Shown here piece after piece: positions 1-12,238 of a DNA stretch of 64,000 bases. The notes beneath the pieces were generated by a model, which saw only the letters and a program-made list of their open reading frames with translations, did not search any database and had not been told where the DNA came from. Both the position numbers and the translations under genes were made by a program. The DNA is from Pilaira anomala (lineage: Eukaryota; Mucoromycota; Mucoromycetes; Mucorales; Mucoraceae): positions 372,001 through 436,000 of the forward strand of contig JAIXMQ010000005.1 of the NCBI GenBank assembly GCA_025716855.1, read 5' to 3'. Numbering within the stretch: position 1 is the stretch's first letter; the number at the start of each line of letters is the position of its first letter.

Positions 1-655
1 GTAGCACTACCAACATGAGGAAGAATCAAACAATTGGGGAAAGTATAAAGTTTATGGGTGGGAGGTAAAGGCTCAGGTGTAGTTACGTCTAAACCCACAG
101 CTCCAATCAAACCATCATCCAAAGCACGAACTAAAAAAAAAAAAAAAAAAAAAAAGAGAGATAAATGATGATGAATAAAAGATAAACTGTGTGTATCATT
201 ATATGAACTACCTAAATCGTCTTGATGTACAATACCACCTCTAGCAGAATTAACAAAGACCTAGTAAAATAAGATTAATATAAATACCACATCACCATCT
301 TGCTTTTACAATTTTTTTTTTTTTTACCACAGATTTTTTCATTTTAGAAAATGCTTCATAATTAAACAAGTTTTCAGTCTCTTTGGTTAAAGCACAACAT
401 ACAACAATCAGATCAGAATCTTTTAATAAGGTATCAAATGAAACAAATTCGGCATTTAACTTTTGTTGTGCTTGCTTTTTTTCAGTACGACCCGAGTAAA
501 TGATACGACCTATATTGAATGCCTTTAAGCGTTCTCCTACTGCTTCACCGATACGACCTAAGCCAACAATTCCAAGTGTTTTATCAGTGAATTGAGTACC
601 ACATAACCAAGTAGGAGCCCATTTTCCCCACTAAAAAAAAAACAGATTTTCAAAA

Positions 656-690
<35 letters not shown>

Positions 691-1214
691 TTACCTGACC
701 GTTTTCAGCAGCACGAATACTTTCTTTGATTCTACGTGATGCACCTAAAGCCAACAAGACAGTAAGATCAGCAGTAGCATCCGTTAATACATCAGGCGTA
801 TAACCTAGCGCGATATTTCTAGATTTTACAGCCTCTACATCGATATGGTCATATCCAACACTCATTGTAGCAATTACTTTTAATTGAGGACCTTTTTTTT
901 TTTTTTTTAAATGATTGTTTTTTTTTATGATATTTATTTGTATATTTTTACCTGCTGCATCCAATAATTCGTTATCAATTCTATCAGTTAATAAACAAAA
1001 TAATGCATCTACGCCTAAATATTTATTGTTTATTAGTTGTCAAAAAAAAAATCAATTATTTTTTTGTGTGTATTATACCTTTTATTTTTTGAAGCAAGAC
1101 ATCTCTTGGAATGCAACCATCTTCTTGCCATTGGTACAAGTCAAAGTCTTGTTGTAATAAACGTTCTTGAGTTTGAGGAGGTAAGATACGAGTGACTAAT
1201 ACTTTAGGTGCCAT
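1..1214 (-). CDS. D-2-hydroxyacid dehydrogenase (glyoxylate/hydroxypyruvate reductase type), 3' end outside window
   Basis: NAD(P)H-dependent reductase of the D-isomer-specific 2-hydroxyacid dehydrogenase family; the best fit is glyoxylate/hydroxypyruvate reductase. Start is the ATG at 1214 ([13 protein letters not shown]). Exons on the minus strand: 1214-1079, 1014-952, 891-695, 630-328, 260-212 and 130-<1, all GT-AG and in phase. Visible motifs are the substrate-loop region [13 protein letters not shown], the Rossmann dinucleotide site [13 protein letters not shown], the [13 protein letters not shown] segment, and the C-terminal LPHVGSAT that contains the family's catalytic His. The last residues lie beyond position 1. 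The family assignment is secure; the exact substrate is inferred. Confidence 0.9.
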
Positions 1215-1781
1215 AGCTTCAAAAAAAAAAAAAAAATGTATGTGAAAAAAAAAAGGAAACTAACTTTTCTATTTCTCGTACTTCTTTAATTCCAAAGATT
1301 TAAGGTTTTCGTGACGTGTAAAGAAGAGATTGCATTACTATAAAGAGATTCAATTCTATTTACTTTACATGTATGAAGGGAGAGGATTTCAGTGTCTTAT
1401 TAAATCATATATTAGAGCAATTTCCATGTTGAATTTAGAGTATGAATGTATATACTGATAGCGAACGTTTTCTTTAACATCTTCGGAAAAATTAAAATAA
1501 TATAACCCGCCGGGGAAAAAAAATATATATATATATATATTTAGTCTTAAATACTACTTCATCAGTGTAGCAGGTACATAATCAAGTTTTAGGTTATGAA
1601 AAAGTAAAAAAGCGGGGGAAAGCAAAATTACGGTTTTTATTTAAAAAAAAAAAGAAGAAGAGAAGAACGGTGCCCTAACAGCAGTACCCAATTAAAAAAA
1701 AAAAAAAAAGGTGATTTTTTTTTTCTTTCTATGTACAAAATGATGTTGGTTAGTATTTACTGGTTTTTTTTTTTACTTATT
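1215..1781. other. Intergenic, 567 bp
   Basis: Lies between the start of the dehydrogenase gene and the stop of poly(A) polymerase, so it must hold the dehydrogenase promoter and the polymerase 3' UTR. It has A/T homopolymers, a TA dinucleotide run near 1522-1541 and a short GC-rich palindrome-like stretch near 1508. No ORF, RNA gene or repeat unit was recognised. Confidence 0.6.
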
Positions 1782-4204
<2,423 letters not shown>

Positions 4205-4653
4205 GTTTTTTTTTCTTCTTTTTGACAATAATGTTAGGAGAAAGAAAAGAGGGAAAAAAAAAATAATAACAAACAACCTATCTCACTCTCTCACTCTCAC
4301 TCTTTTTCTCTCTCTCACTCTCTATTCTCTCCCACAGTGACTGTTCTATATTAGAATAATGAATTCAGCACATAATTTGTTTGTCTTCTTTTTCTCTACT
4401 CTCTTCTCCTTTTTAAATGATAAAGATAGGCTTTTTCTATTTTATCTCCTTCTAATAAGTTTGTATTAGAAAAACAAAAGCTTTATCATAATTCATTTTC
4501 ATGTTGATAATGTAAAAAAAAAAAAAAAAAAAAACTCTATTTTTGTTAATTGCTTTATTTTGATATCCGCCATATACAAAAAGGTAAAGTATAAATAGCA
4601 ACCTGAACCGGGCAACCGAATAATAAAAACGTTTCTTTTTCTTTATTATCATA
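4205..4653. promoter_or_regulatory. Divergent promoter region between PAP1 (-) and PLC-like gene (+)
   Basis: The 449-bp spacer separates two divergent start codons. On the plus strand 4276-4335 is an almost pure CT tract (TCTC/ACTC repeats), so the PAP1 transcript side reads as a GA tract; such tracts are common in fungal core promoters. A TATA-like box (TATAAATA) at 4590-4597 lies 57 bp upstream of the plus-strand ATG at 4654. Assigning function to both elements is inference. Confidence 0.45.
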
Positions 4654-5994
4654 ATGAAAGTGTGGTCTCCTTTATTAGCCACCGCTTTAGTTTTAGCTGG
4701 TGTTTCTGCACAATACGATGATGACTTTACTTTTGAATTCTTTGAAGATGACGATGAGTAAATATATATCTATATAATACATATATAAAAAAAACCTTTA
4801 TTTACCTTTCTTTTATTTGTAGTTTGGATATTGGATTTACAGAAGTAGGGGAAGGACCTTTACCTTGTAACGGGTTTCCTCAATATAGAGATATACCTAT
4901 CAACCAAGCATTTTATCTCGGCGCCCATAACGCCGGCTCACACGTGTTTGAACAAACTTGTCAAAAGAGTCAAACACAAGATATTCCTGAACTTTTAGAA
5001 AATGGTATTCGATACTTGGATATTAACCTTTGTAAAAAGTAAGTCCCACCTGTATATATGTATATATATATATATATTATACTGATATGACATGCACACT
5101 CACACACTCACACACTAGTCATGAAGGAACACCCGTTGTTTGTTCAAGTTACGATGGTACAACCTCTTCACTTACTTTCACAGACGTCATGGAATCCATT
5201 CTTAAATTCAGTCGAGAAAATGTAGAACAATTCTTGGTCTTGAACCTTAAATCCGAAAACGTAAAGCAAGCAGTGGATACAAAGAGCTTAGAGGATGTGA
5301 TTGATGAAAGATGTAAGGTACATACGGAATTGACTGCAGGTACGGATGAGTACAAGAAGAAAGAATGTCCTTTTGTTCAAGTATTCAAGGTGGGTAAGAG
5401 TCGTTGGCCAAGTATGGGAGAAGTTGTGAATTTTGATCCCGAGATGTCTCAATGGGTTGGTGATGGTAAAGTGGTAGGTGTACGTACTAAGTTTCATATC
5501 AGTATTGAGGACAGCGTTTTCAAGACACGTGGCTATACTTCAGATTACTTTTCTCCTATCTTTTGGAGATCTGTAGGTGGTGCTAGTGCTGAGGAGATAA
5601 AGAAGAATGTGAATAAGTTGTGTAGAGTGCCTGCAGGTGGAATTGGATTAAAAGCTTATTTAACCGATGCTTGTGCCGAGTAAGTAAAATAACAAAAAAA
5701 AAACAAAAAGACATAGTTCTAATGATGTGTAACCATAGTAATGGGTTGGTTGCTACACCCAATGTACTCGAAGACATGATTATTAGTCGATCTGGATGTA
5801 ACTTGAATGATTCACCACTCAATAGTTTCTTTTCATTTATTTCAGTGGATCAATATCAAGATCAATTAGCTTATTTGAAAGAACTTGAAAAACGCATGAT
5901 GCAATTGAATTATGAGAAATGGAGTGGTAATTATAAACCTATTGCATCCTCTTTATTTGTAGAAGAAAATAATCGTTTAAGAGACGAGCTTTAA
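4654..5994 (+). CDS. Secreted PI-PLC X-domain-like phosphodiesterase family protein
   Basis: Exons 4654-4757, 4823-5038, 5119-5679 and 5739-5994 give 378 aa. The start is supported by a clean signal peptide (MKVWSPLLATALVLAGVSA), so the product is probably secreted or on the cell surface. An acidic stretch (DDDFTFEFFEDDDD) is followed by a TIM-barrel PLC-like domain: YLGAHNAGSHVFE near residues 66-78 corresponds to the first active-site His strand of PI-PLC-like enzymes, and GIRYLDINLCKNHEGTP to the next strand. The third intron uses the AG at 5737-5738; an internal TTCTAATG at 5717-5724 looks like its branch site. The canonical second catalytic His is not obvious, so activity on phosphoinositides is uncertain. 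The family is also found as non-enzymatic relatives. Confidence 0.75.
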
Positions 5995-6125
5995 ATAAAA
6001 GTTTATGGTTCATTTATAATATCAAAGTATTCATTTGATGTTCGATTTGAGCCGGGTGTTACTATACATATGAGTTGCATGATTAATATAAGATACATAT
6101 TTGTTGTTGTTGTTTTTTTTTTTAT

Positions 6126-7933
6126 TTAGTTACCATTTGTTTCAATGTGAGATAATCTCCTTGCATGGTCTTTTTTTTTTTTTATTTATTTATTGTATTA
6201 AAAAACACTGAGGAGTAATGACGTTATATACGAAAAAAAAAAAAAAAACTTACTTTCTGTTCTCCATTGAGTTTCACAACGAGTTCCAATTAGACACTTG
6301 TCTCGACCATCTGCATCAAACATGTTTAAAAATAAATATATTATAAGAAGAGTAGTAGGGATATAAAAATAAATGATATTTACTTCTTGCACCATTATCT
6401 AATTCGTGTTTCCAATATCCATAAAATTGTCCATTCACTATGGTTACAGCACAACTATAACAAGCGAGTAGATGATTTGAAGGTAAAATACCTTCTTCAC
6501 CTATTCTATCGTAATATTCATCATCCTCCTCCTCATCGTCTTCTTCTGGTATAGAATAGACGAGACGACGTGTATTATATAATTGCTGTGCTATCGTTGT
6601 CATTCTTCTTGTAATACCTAAAAAAAATTTTTTTTTGTTATTATGTCAGTTTTGCCACAATGTAAATAATCTAATCTATTTTTTTTTTTTTTTTTTTTTT
6701 TTTTTACTGGTGGCGTAATGGTTATTATCGAAATAAGATAGACAGGTATGCCATGCTTCTGACCAAGATATATCACGCTCTTCTAAATACTGTTCAAGTA
6801 ATTCAATTTCAACCAAGTTTAGATGCCCATCTTCCAACGCATCAATCCTATCGATATCAACTAAATACTGCTTTATCGAAGTAATCTCTATTGTATGTCG
6901 TTTGGTTATTTATGATGACAATTATTCGTCATATGTATATATGTATATATATATATATATATTTTTTTTACCACTGAGTACATATAATTTTGCATCCATT
7001 CCTCTATTCTTACATCCCCAATACTTGTCACAGGCTACAATACCACAGAAACTACCTAATTTATCAATAATATAAATACAATGTGTTGTTGATTTGTTTA
7101 TGTTTATACTGACAGCATTGATTGATGGAGGGTTCATTTCCTCCAAAGCCTCTGGCAGGTAAATATTCGGAACAAAAACCACAAAAGATATGTCCAAAAC
7201 CTGATTGTTGTGATTCCGTGATTGGAATTGGGCAAGTAAAGTTTGTACCGTTAGAGGGTTGACAGGATCTGCATGGGTTTTTTGTGTTGTTATAATGACT
7301 ACTACTACTACTAAAAAATTGTTAGTTATTCGATATGACTTTGTGGTAACTTTTTTTTTATATTGTTCTTATTTTTACATGATTTGTACTGAAGAAGAAG
7401 AAGATTCTCCAGATAAAGAGTCAATCTAAATAAACAACAAAAAAAAAAACAAAACGTGTTAAATTGTGATTTTTCATTCAAGAATCTTATTACATTCAAA
7501 CTTTCAATAATATCTGTTGGAGTAGAATTCGTACTACGATCCAAACTATAGACTTCAGCTTTTTTAAAGATATCAATCATGTTTTGTATAGGATAATTGT
7601 TTACTTGGATATCTGAGCTATTTCGACAAATTGGACAAGGAATTGTAGAATTATAATCTCTTTTTTTTTTTTTTTATGTAAAAGCAGCAACCAAAGTTTT
7701 AGATTTTTTTTTTTTTTTTTTTTGACACGAAGTCAGTACCTTTTTTTTTTTTAACTTTACCTTGGAATCGAGTTGACACAGTCCATACAAAATGTATGAA
7801 GACAGGGTATTAAAGCTTGTGGTTTATCAAATATGTCTTGGCATAAAGCTAATTATTATATAAGTTTTTTTTTTGTTGCTGTTTGCTTATCTTATAAATA
7901 CTTGCCACAAGTCAATTCCTCTTTTAAAGAATG
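6126..7933 (-). CDS. CHFR-like E3 ubiquitin ligase (RING plus Cys-rich region), 5' end unresolved
   Basis: Recognised exons (minus): 7933-7906, 7848-7761, 7659-7494, 7425-7379, 7310-7110, 7051-6972, 6887-6708, 6617-6384, 6310-6254 and 6169-6126, all in phase. The first holds the start of a RING finger (EELTCALCQDIF), continuing with CLHTFCMDCVNSIPRDY and CPICRNSSD. Downstream come the Cys-rich blocks typical of CHFR: CHFCGIVACDKYWGCKNRG, an acidic linker (EEDDEEEDDEYYDR), CYSCAV, and a tail KCLIGTRCETQW followed by NHARRLSHI, which resembles the CHFR C-terminus. The intron at 7849-7905 begins with GC (GCAAGT), not GT. CHFR/Dma proteins normally have an N-terminal FHA domain. None is visible upstream, where repeats begin within 30-260 bp, so the gene may be truncated. 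A possible extra 5' exon could begin at the ATG at 8210, but support is weak. Confidence 0.75.
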
Positions 7934-7958
7934 CTAATCAAGGTTTGGAATTAATATA

Positions 7959-8165
7959 CAGTGGAACCGCTTTTTTTTTTCGTTATTTACCACAATATTA
8001 TTAAGGTGGTTTTTCATAGCGTTTTCTTTTCTTATTTACAAAAAAAAAATATAAAAAGCTTGGATACAAAAAGCTTGGGTAAAAAAAAAAAAAATAGCTT
8101 GGGTAAAAAAAAAGGGAGATTATTATCAAAGCAGGAACCTTTTTGTTTATTCGTTTCCACTCCGA
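7959..8165. mobile_element. Possible MITE-like insertion upstream of CHFR-like gene
   Basis: One end reads TA-CAGTGGAACCG and, about 200 bp away, the other end read on the opposite strand is GAGTGGAAACG, so the ends are imperfectly inverted. TA flank plus CAGTGG resembles pogo/Tigger-type termini. The interior is T-rich with three AAGCTTGG(G/A)TA-like repeats at 8058-8106. No coding sequence. The call rests on short, imperfect ends only. Confidence 0.25.
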
Positions 8166-8195
8166 TTCCAAATTGGCAATGATAACCTTATTTCT

Positions 8196-8705
8196 AAAAT
8201 ATATGTCCATAAAATAATGCGTGTAAGACCCCTAACAATCGTGCCATTTTTTGGTCTTATAATGCATCTTCAGCCCTTTTGTTCATATGTACCAAATATC
8301 TATTATTAAATAATTTTTTTTATTAAAGTCTATACGCATTAACTATAAAATATTTAAATCTAATCGAAAATCTTTTCAAGTTAATTCATGCATCTTTATA
8401 TTCGTTGCTATAGTGCTTCAATCAACATATATTATGAACATTACTGTCAGACAATACAGAAGTTGGTTTGTAATGGAAGAGAAAGGCATATCGATATAAA
8501 AATCAACGTATTAAATATGTGCATTATTGAATGATGTCCTTTACATAAGATGAATTAAAGCTCATATCCTAAATAAAAAAAAACAGATACCCACAGCAAG
8601 CTTTTTTTAACTAACAAGAAATAAGAAATATATTTGCTCACTGGTTTTGATATTTTCAGCATTTTACCGTCATGTTTTCTTTAGATTTATTAAAATGGGG
8701 GAGAG
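8196..8705. repeat. Dispersed repeat copy R1 (direct repeat of 10505-11022)
   Basis: About 510 bp, alignable by eye to 10505-11022 through shared landmarks: GTGTAAGACC, AGCCCTTTTGTTCATA, ATTCATGCATCTTTATATT, ATGTGCATTATTGAATGATG, AGATACCCACAGCAA and TTATTAAAATGGGGG. Identity appears roughly 75-85%. It flanks, in direct orientation with R2, the internal block that carries the F-box pseudogene. It has no counterpart at the far side of the right inverted arm. Confidence 0.75.
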
Positions 8706-8744
8706 GAGGGGATGGGTTGCTAAGCGGCTCATTGTGGGTTTGAA

Positions 8745-9030
8745 CGATTTTTTTTCAAAATTACACATATTCAAATCGAATCACCCTCATTTTCGTCATT
8801 GTGTCTCTTTTTCTTGAATAATAATCAAATCAGTTTATCTTTATTGCCGTCATTGTCTCCTCCTCTTATTCCTTTTTTGAGTAATGATCAAATCAATTTG
8901 TCACTTCGTTTTCATCACTTCGTTTTCATCAATTGCTTCTGTTTCTTGTCTTTTTCTTGAATAATGATCAAATTAGATTTATATTTATTGTCTTTTTTTT
9001 TTTCTTCATAGGTTGAACCTAAAAAAAAAA
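8745..9030 (-). repeat. Repeat family T, copy 1
   Basis: A 290-340 bp, T-rich block whose reverse complement matches 11890-12230 and 15060-15380 and, in short form, 14287-14402. Shared landmarks are the AATCGTTCA(G/A)(A/G)CCCACCTCAAT end, repeated GATCATTATTCAAGAAA-like motifs, GACGACAATAAAGATAAA and a terminal TACCTATGAGGAA. The copies always lie next to an F-box sequence or an R block, so they are probably part of one repeated unit. Confidence 0.7.
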
Positions 9031-9116
9031 AAAAAAAAAAAGGCCAATTATTAAAGCTGAATCATCTTGCTGTACGTACTTTTCATTTTCTTTTGCTTCA
9101 AAAATGATTATTTAAG

Positions 9117-9581
9117 ATGGATATTATCCAACTACCAGATGAAGTTTTACTCCAAATAACTCGCCATAAATAAATACAAAATCTGAATATAACTTGGCCA
9201 TAACCTGTAAAAGGTTTTTATAATCGTATCCGGGGGTTGGTCTTCAAGAAAAATTTTCGAATTAGAATTGACACTGCAAGAATAGGTAGTTTTCTCTTTA
9301 CAACTACAAAGTATAAATCGATCTGCTTTAAAACAGCAAATAATCTCAATTATAATCGGCTTGAAAGAAATCTCTCTTCATTCTATAATATTCAAACCTT
9401 GCATATAATGATAAATCAACCTGTTTCAGTCCGCGTTGCTTTAAAACTATTGGAGTGTATTCTCACTTATACTTCGCTACCACTCTCATTGCAAATACCA
9501 AATTCCTCGTATAGTTCATTCGAGACAGCTATTGAAAGACGCGGACGGGATGACATTGTATTGAATTCTTATGGCGATTAG
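9117..9581 (+). pseudogene. F-box protein pseudogene (left arm)
   Basis: Begins ATG at 9117 with MDIIQLPDEVLLQITRHK, a standard F-box opening, followed at once by TAA. The remainder of the F-box can be followed only by changing frame (LAITCKRF then FYNRIRGLVF), and the 3' part is open to 9581 (114 codons). That open part aligns with the intact ORF at 14528-14983, for example NLSSFYNIQTLHI versus NLHSFSNIQTIEI. Stop and frameshift are shared with the mirror copy, so decay preceded the inverted duplication. Confidence 0.75.
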
Positions 9582-9802
9582 TATACTATCCTTTATTTCT
9601 TTTTCATGCTCAAAAATAAAGTAGCTACATTATGCTATTTTTATGCTATTTTTCTCAATTTAGCAAATACATAAAGTCTTGTGTGAGCAGATCAATTCAA
9701 GTGAATAAACTCTGAGTGACTGAGTTCAAAGACGTTGAAAAAAAGTCTACGTCACAACTCATATGTTTTTAAGGCCCCGGTTTTATTTTATATTTGTTTA
9801 TT

Positions 9803-9930
9803 CCCACCACACGACTCGTTAACTCTTTTTCTTTCATTCCACACGATTCTTTAACTCTTACACTTTTTTTCTTTCATTCCACACGATTCTTTAACTCTTA
9901 CTCTTTTTTTTCTTTCATTCCACACGATCC
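9803..9930 (+). repeat. Tandem repeat, unit about 40 bp, about three copies
   Basis: The units CTTTCATTCCACACGATTCT plus TTAACTCTTAC and a T run recur at 9831, 9871 and 9912, with a degenerate earlier copy at 9803-9830. The mirror set is at about 13330-13457 in the right arm. The array produces a spurious 122-codon ORF in both arms. Confidence 0.8.
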
Positions 9931-10504
9931 TTTTTTTCTTCTTTGTATGACTGGTATCTTAATTGTATCTCTTGTAGGCCCGCAGCCTACCTTTGTTTCA
10001 TGGGAAAGAGACGCCGGAGCAGGTATGCACTATGTGCTCATTTTTTTTTCTTGCCACATATCGCTTGCCGGATCTTGTTTCCCATGTTGCATTGTGTATC
10101 ACCTTGCTCCTTCAGGTTCTAAGATGATGCGTGGAGTGCAATGTTTGTGGTTTGCCGGTTGAGTCACATTCATATACATTTTTAACCAATGAAGCAGGAC
10201 TACTTGAGCTGAGCTCTCAAGTGTGAGTGCGGAGGGTGATTCCAGTCATTTTTATGTTTTTGACCTGGTATAATAGGTAAATATATAGTTTATTATAAAT
10301 TGTACACTTATTTCTGCATACTAACTAATAAATATATCCCGCTATCCCGCTACCTGTATCGCTTGGGTTGAAATTCCCCATAGATGGCAAGCTATGAAAA
10401 TGGGAGACCCTCAGTTCTACCTTCACGTGGTGCCTCCTGTTCTTACCGAAGGAACTGATTGAATTATACCGATTTAATAATAAATAAACGTTAACATTTA
10501 AAAT

Positions 10505-11022
10505 AATAAAATATGTTCATAAAATGTGTGTAAGACCCTAATAGCTATACTTTTCCTAGTTTTATCATACATCTTAAGCCCTTTTGTTCATATTATGTAT
10601 CCAGTCTGTATTGTTAAATAGTCTTTTTTTAATGAAAGTCTATACACGCTTTAGTTTGCATTAATTGTAAAATATTTAAATCTAATCCAAAATCTTGTCA
10701 AGTTAATTCATGCATCTTTATATTAGTTGCTGTGTTTCAACTAATATACATTACGAACATTTCTGTCGGAGAATACAGCAACGGATAGAAAGGCAGATCT
10801 GTGCTCTAACCAGATAAAAATCAACGTTTTAAATATGTGCATTATTGAATGATGCCCTTTACATAAAATGAATTAAAGCTCATATCCTAAACAAAAAAAA
10901 AAAAAAAAAAAGATACCCACAGCAAACTTTTTTAACTAACAAGGAATTCACTTACTGGTTCTGCTAACTATTTCCAGCATTTTACCTATCATGTTTTCTT
11001 TTGATTTATTAAAATGGGGGAG
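10505..11022. repeat. Dispersed repeat copy R2 (inside left arm)
   Basis: Direct repeat of 8196-8705, about 75-85% identical. Its mirror is 12239-12757. Next to its inner end, at 11030-11135, are CAACGATC/GATCGTTG motifs that recur at 15385-15450, suggesting that these short motifs belong to the end of the same repeat unit. Confidence 0.75.
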
Positions 11023-11219
11023 GGGGTTGCAAATAGGGATAGAGGTTTCAATGCAACAATAAGGCAATCCAACGATCTGTTCAACAATCGATCGTTGCTT
11101 TGAAAGAGGACTCCAACGATTGATACATCAAGCTATGTTAGGGACTCATATTACTGACAATGCAACAATAAGTAAAAAAAAAAAAATAGTCCAGACTCAT
11201 GTGTCAATTTTTTTTTTAA

Positions 11220-11880
11220 TTATTTAGTGCAAATATCATCAGCGTAGGCAATTGTTTTTACCTGTTGAAGCTGGCCATTATAGATATACTGGTAACCAAT
11301 GATCGACTCACCTTGTTGGATAGAGATTAGAAGTGGTTCCAAAGCAAAGTTAAATAGTATAGGCGAAAGTGGATCTCCCTGTCTTAATCCTCTCTGTTGA
11401 AAAACTGTAGGTAAAAAGAACCTATTGACATTTACTTGGACCAGGTTTCCAAAAAAAAAAAAAAAAAAGTGCTGATACATTTGATAAAGCCAGAGTCAAA
11501 ACCTAGGCAAGACATTGCCTTCTTCAAATAGTACGGGTTGACCCGGTCATATGCTTTTTCTTAGTCTAAGAGTAAACTAATCCCAGGACATTGGTGATAG
11601 CGAGCTCGATTGAGAAGAAAATGCAATAAGAGACCATTTTTACTAATAAACCTTCCCTTCATAAATCCTGTCTGCGTACTGTATTAAATCGCATTGTTAG
11701 CAATGGAACTTATTCGATTATTAAGTACCACCTTTGAGAAAATTTTTGCATCACAGTTAATTAGTGAAATAGGTATCCAGTTCTTCAAATCAAACAGATC
11801 CCCCCCTTTTTTTTTAGTAGTTAACAGTCGCACCCTAATATCTTTCCATGATTGGGGTATTACCTCAGTTTTCAATGCCG
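11220..11880 (-). pseudogene. LINE-type reverse transcriptase fragment
   Basis: Reading down the minus strand gives successive non-LTR reverse transcriptase motifs: DLKNWIPISLINCDAKIFSK, TGFMKGRFI, GISLLLD followed by EKAYDRVNPYYL (motif A), GLRQGDPLSPILFNFALEPL (motif B) and IAYADDI (catalytic YADD, motif C). Two in-frame stops interrupt it: one after NNRISSIANNAI (position normally open) and one between LLLD and EKAYD. A poly-A run at 11450-11468 also distorts the frame. The endonuclease and 3' domains are absent. It occupies most of the spacer between the inverted arms, so it is a dead LINE piece. Confidence 0.85.
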
Positions 11881-11889
11881 TTTTTTTTT

Positions 11890-12230
11890 AAGTTCTACCT
11901 ATGAGGAAGAAAGAGACAATGACGACAATAAGGATAAATTAATTTGATCTTACTATTCAAGAAAAAAAAACAAGAAAAAGAGGACAATGATGAAAACGAA
12001 GTGAAATTAATTTGATCATTACTTGAAAAAGGAATAAGAGGAGGAGACAAAGACGACAATAAAGATAAACTGATTTGATTATTAATTAAGAATAGAGACA
12101 CAATGACGAAAACGAGGGTGATTCGATTTGATCATTATTTAAGAAAAAAACAAGAAAATAGAAGTGGATATGTGTGATTTTGAAAAAAAAATCGTTCAGA
12201 CCCACCTCAATGAGCAGCTTAGCAACCCAC
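11890..12230 (+). repeat. Repeat family T, copy 2
   Basis: Plus-orientation copy of the block described at 8745-9030, starting TACCTATGAGGAA at about 11897 and ending CCCACCTCAATGAGCAGC near 12218. It lies in the spacer, directly against the inner end of the right arm. The left arm has no such copy at its inner end, so the symmetry breaks here. Confidence 0.7.
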
Positions 12231-12238
12231 CCCCTCCC

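Larger units (their letters stand above)
9042..11022 (+). repeat. Left arm of 1.98-kb near-perfect inverted repeat
   Basis: Position x in this arm pairs with 23260-x in the right arm (23261-x inside the inner poly-A tract). Over the stretches compared only three substitutions (near 9074, 9163 and 9206) and one length change in a homopolymer (19 A versus 18 T near 10893/12350) were seen, so identity exceeds 99%. The arm carries an F-box pseudogene, a roughly 40-bp tandem repeat and repeat copy R2. The high identity implies a very recent duplication or an assembly artefact. Confidence 0.93.

Noticed and set aside
8001..8210. First exon of the CHFR-like gene (MDIYFRNKVIIANLESEWKR)
   Set aside because: A phase-0 donor exists, but the ATG lies inside dispersed repeat R1 and half of the ORF is poly-F/Y from T runs. 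Kept only as a possibility.
9794..10162. 122-codon ORF present identically in both inverted arms (also 13098-13466)
   Set aside because: The first half is translated from a roughly 40-bp tandem repeat and the rest has no family resemblance. Identity between arms follows from the DNA duplication, so it is not evidence for selection.
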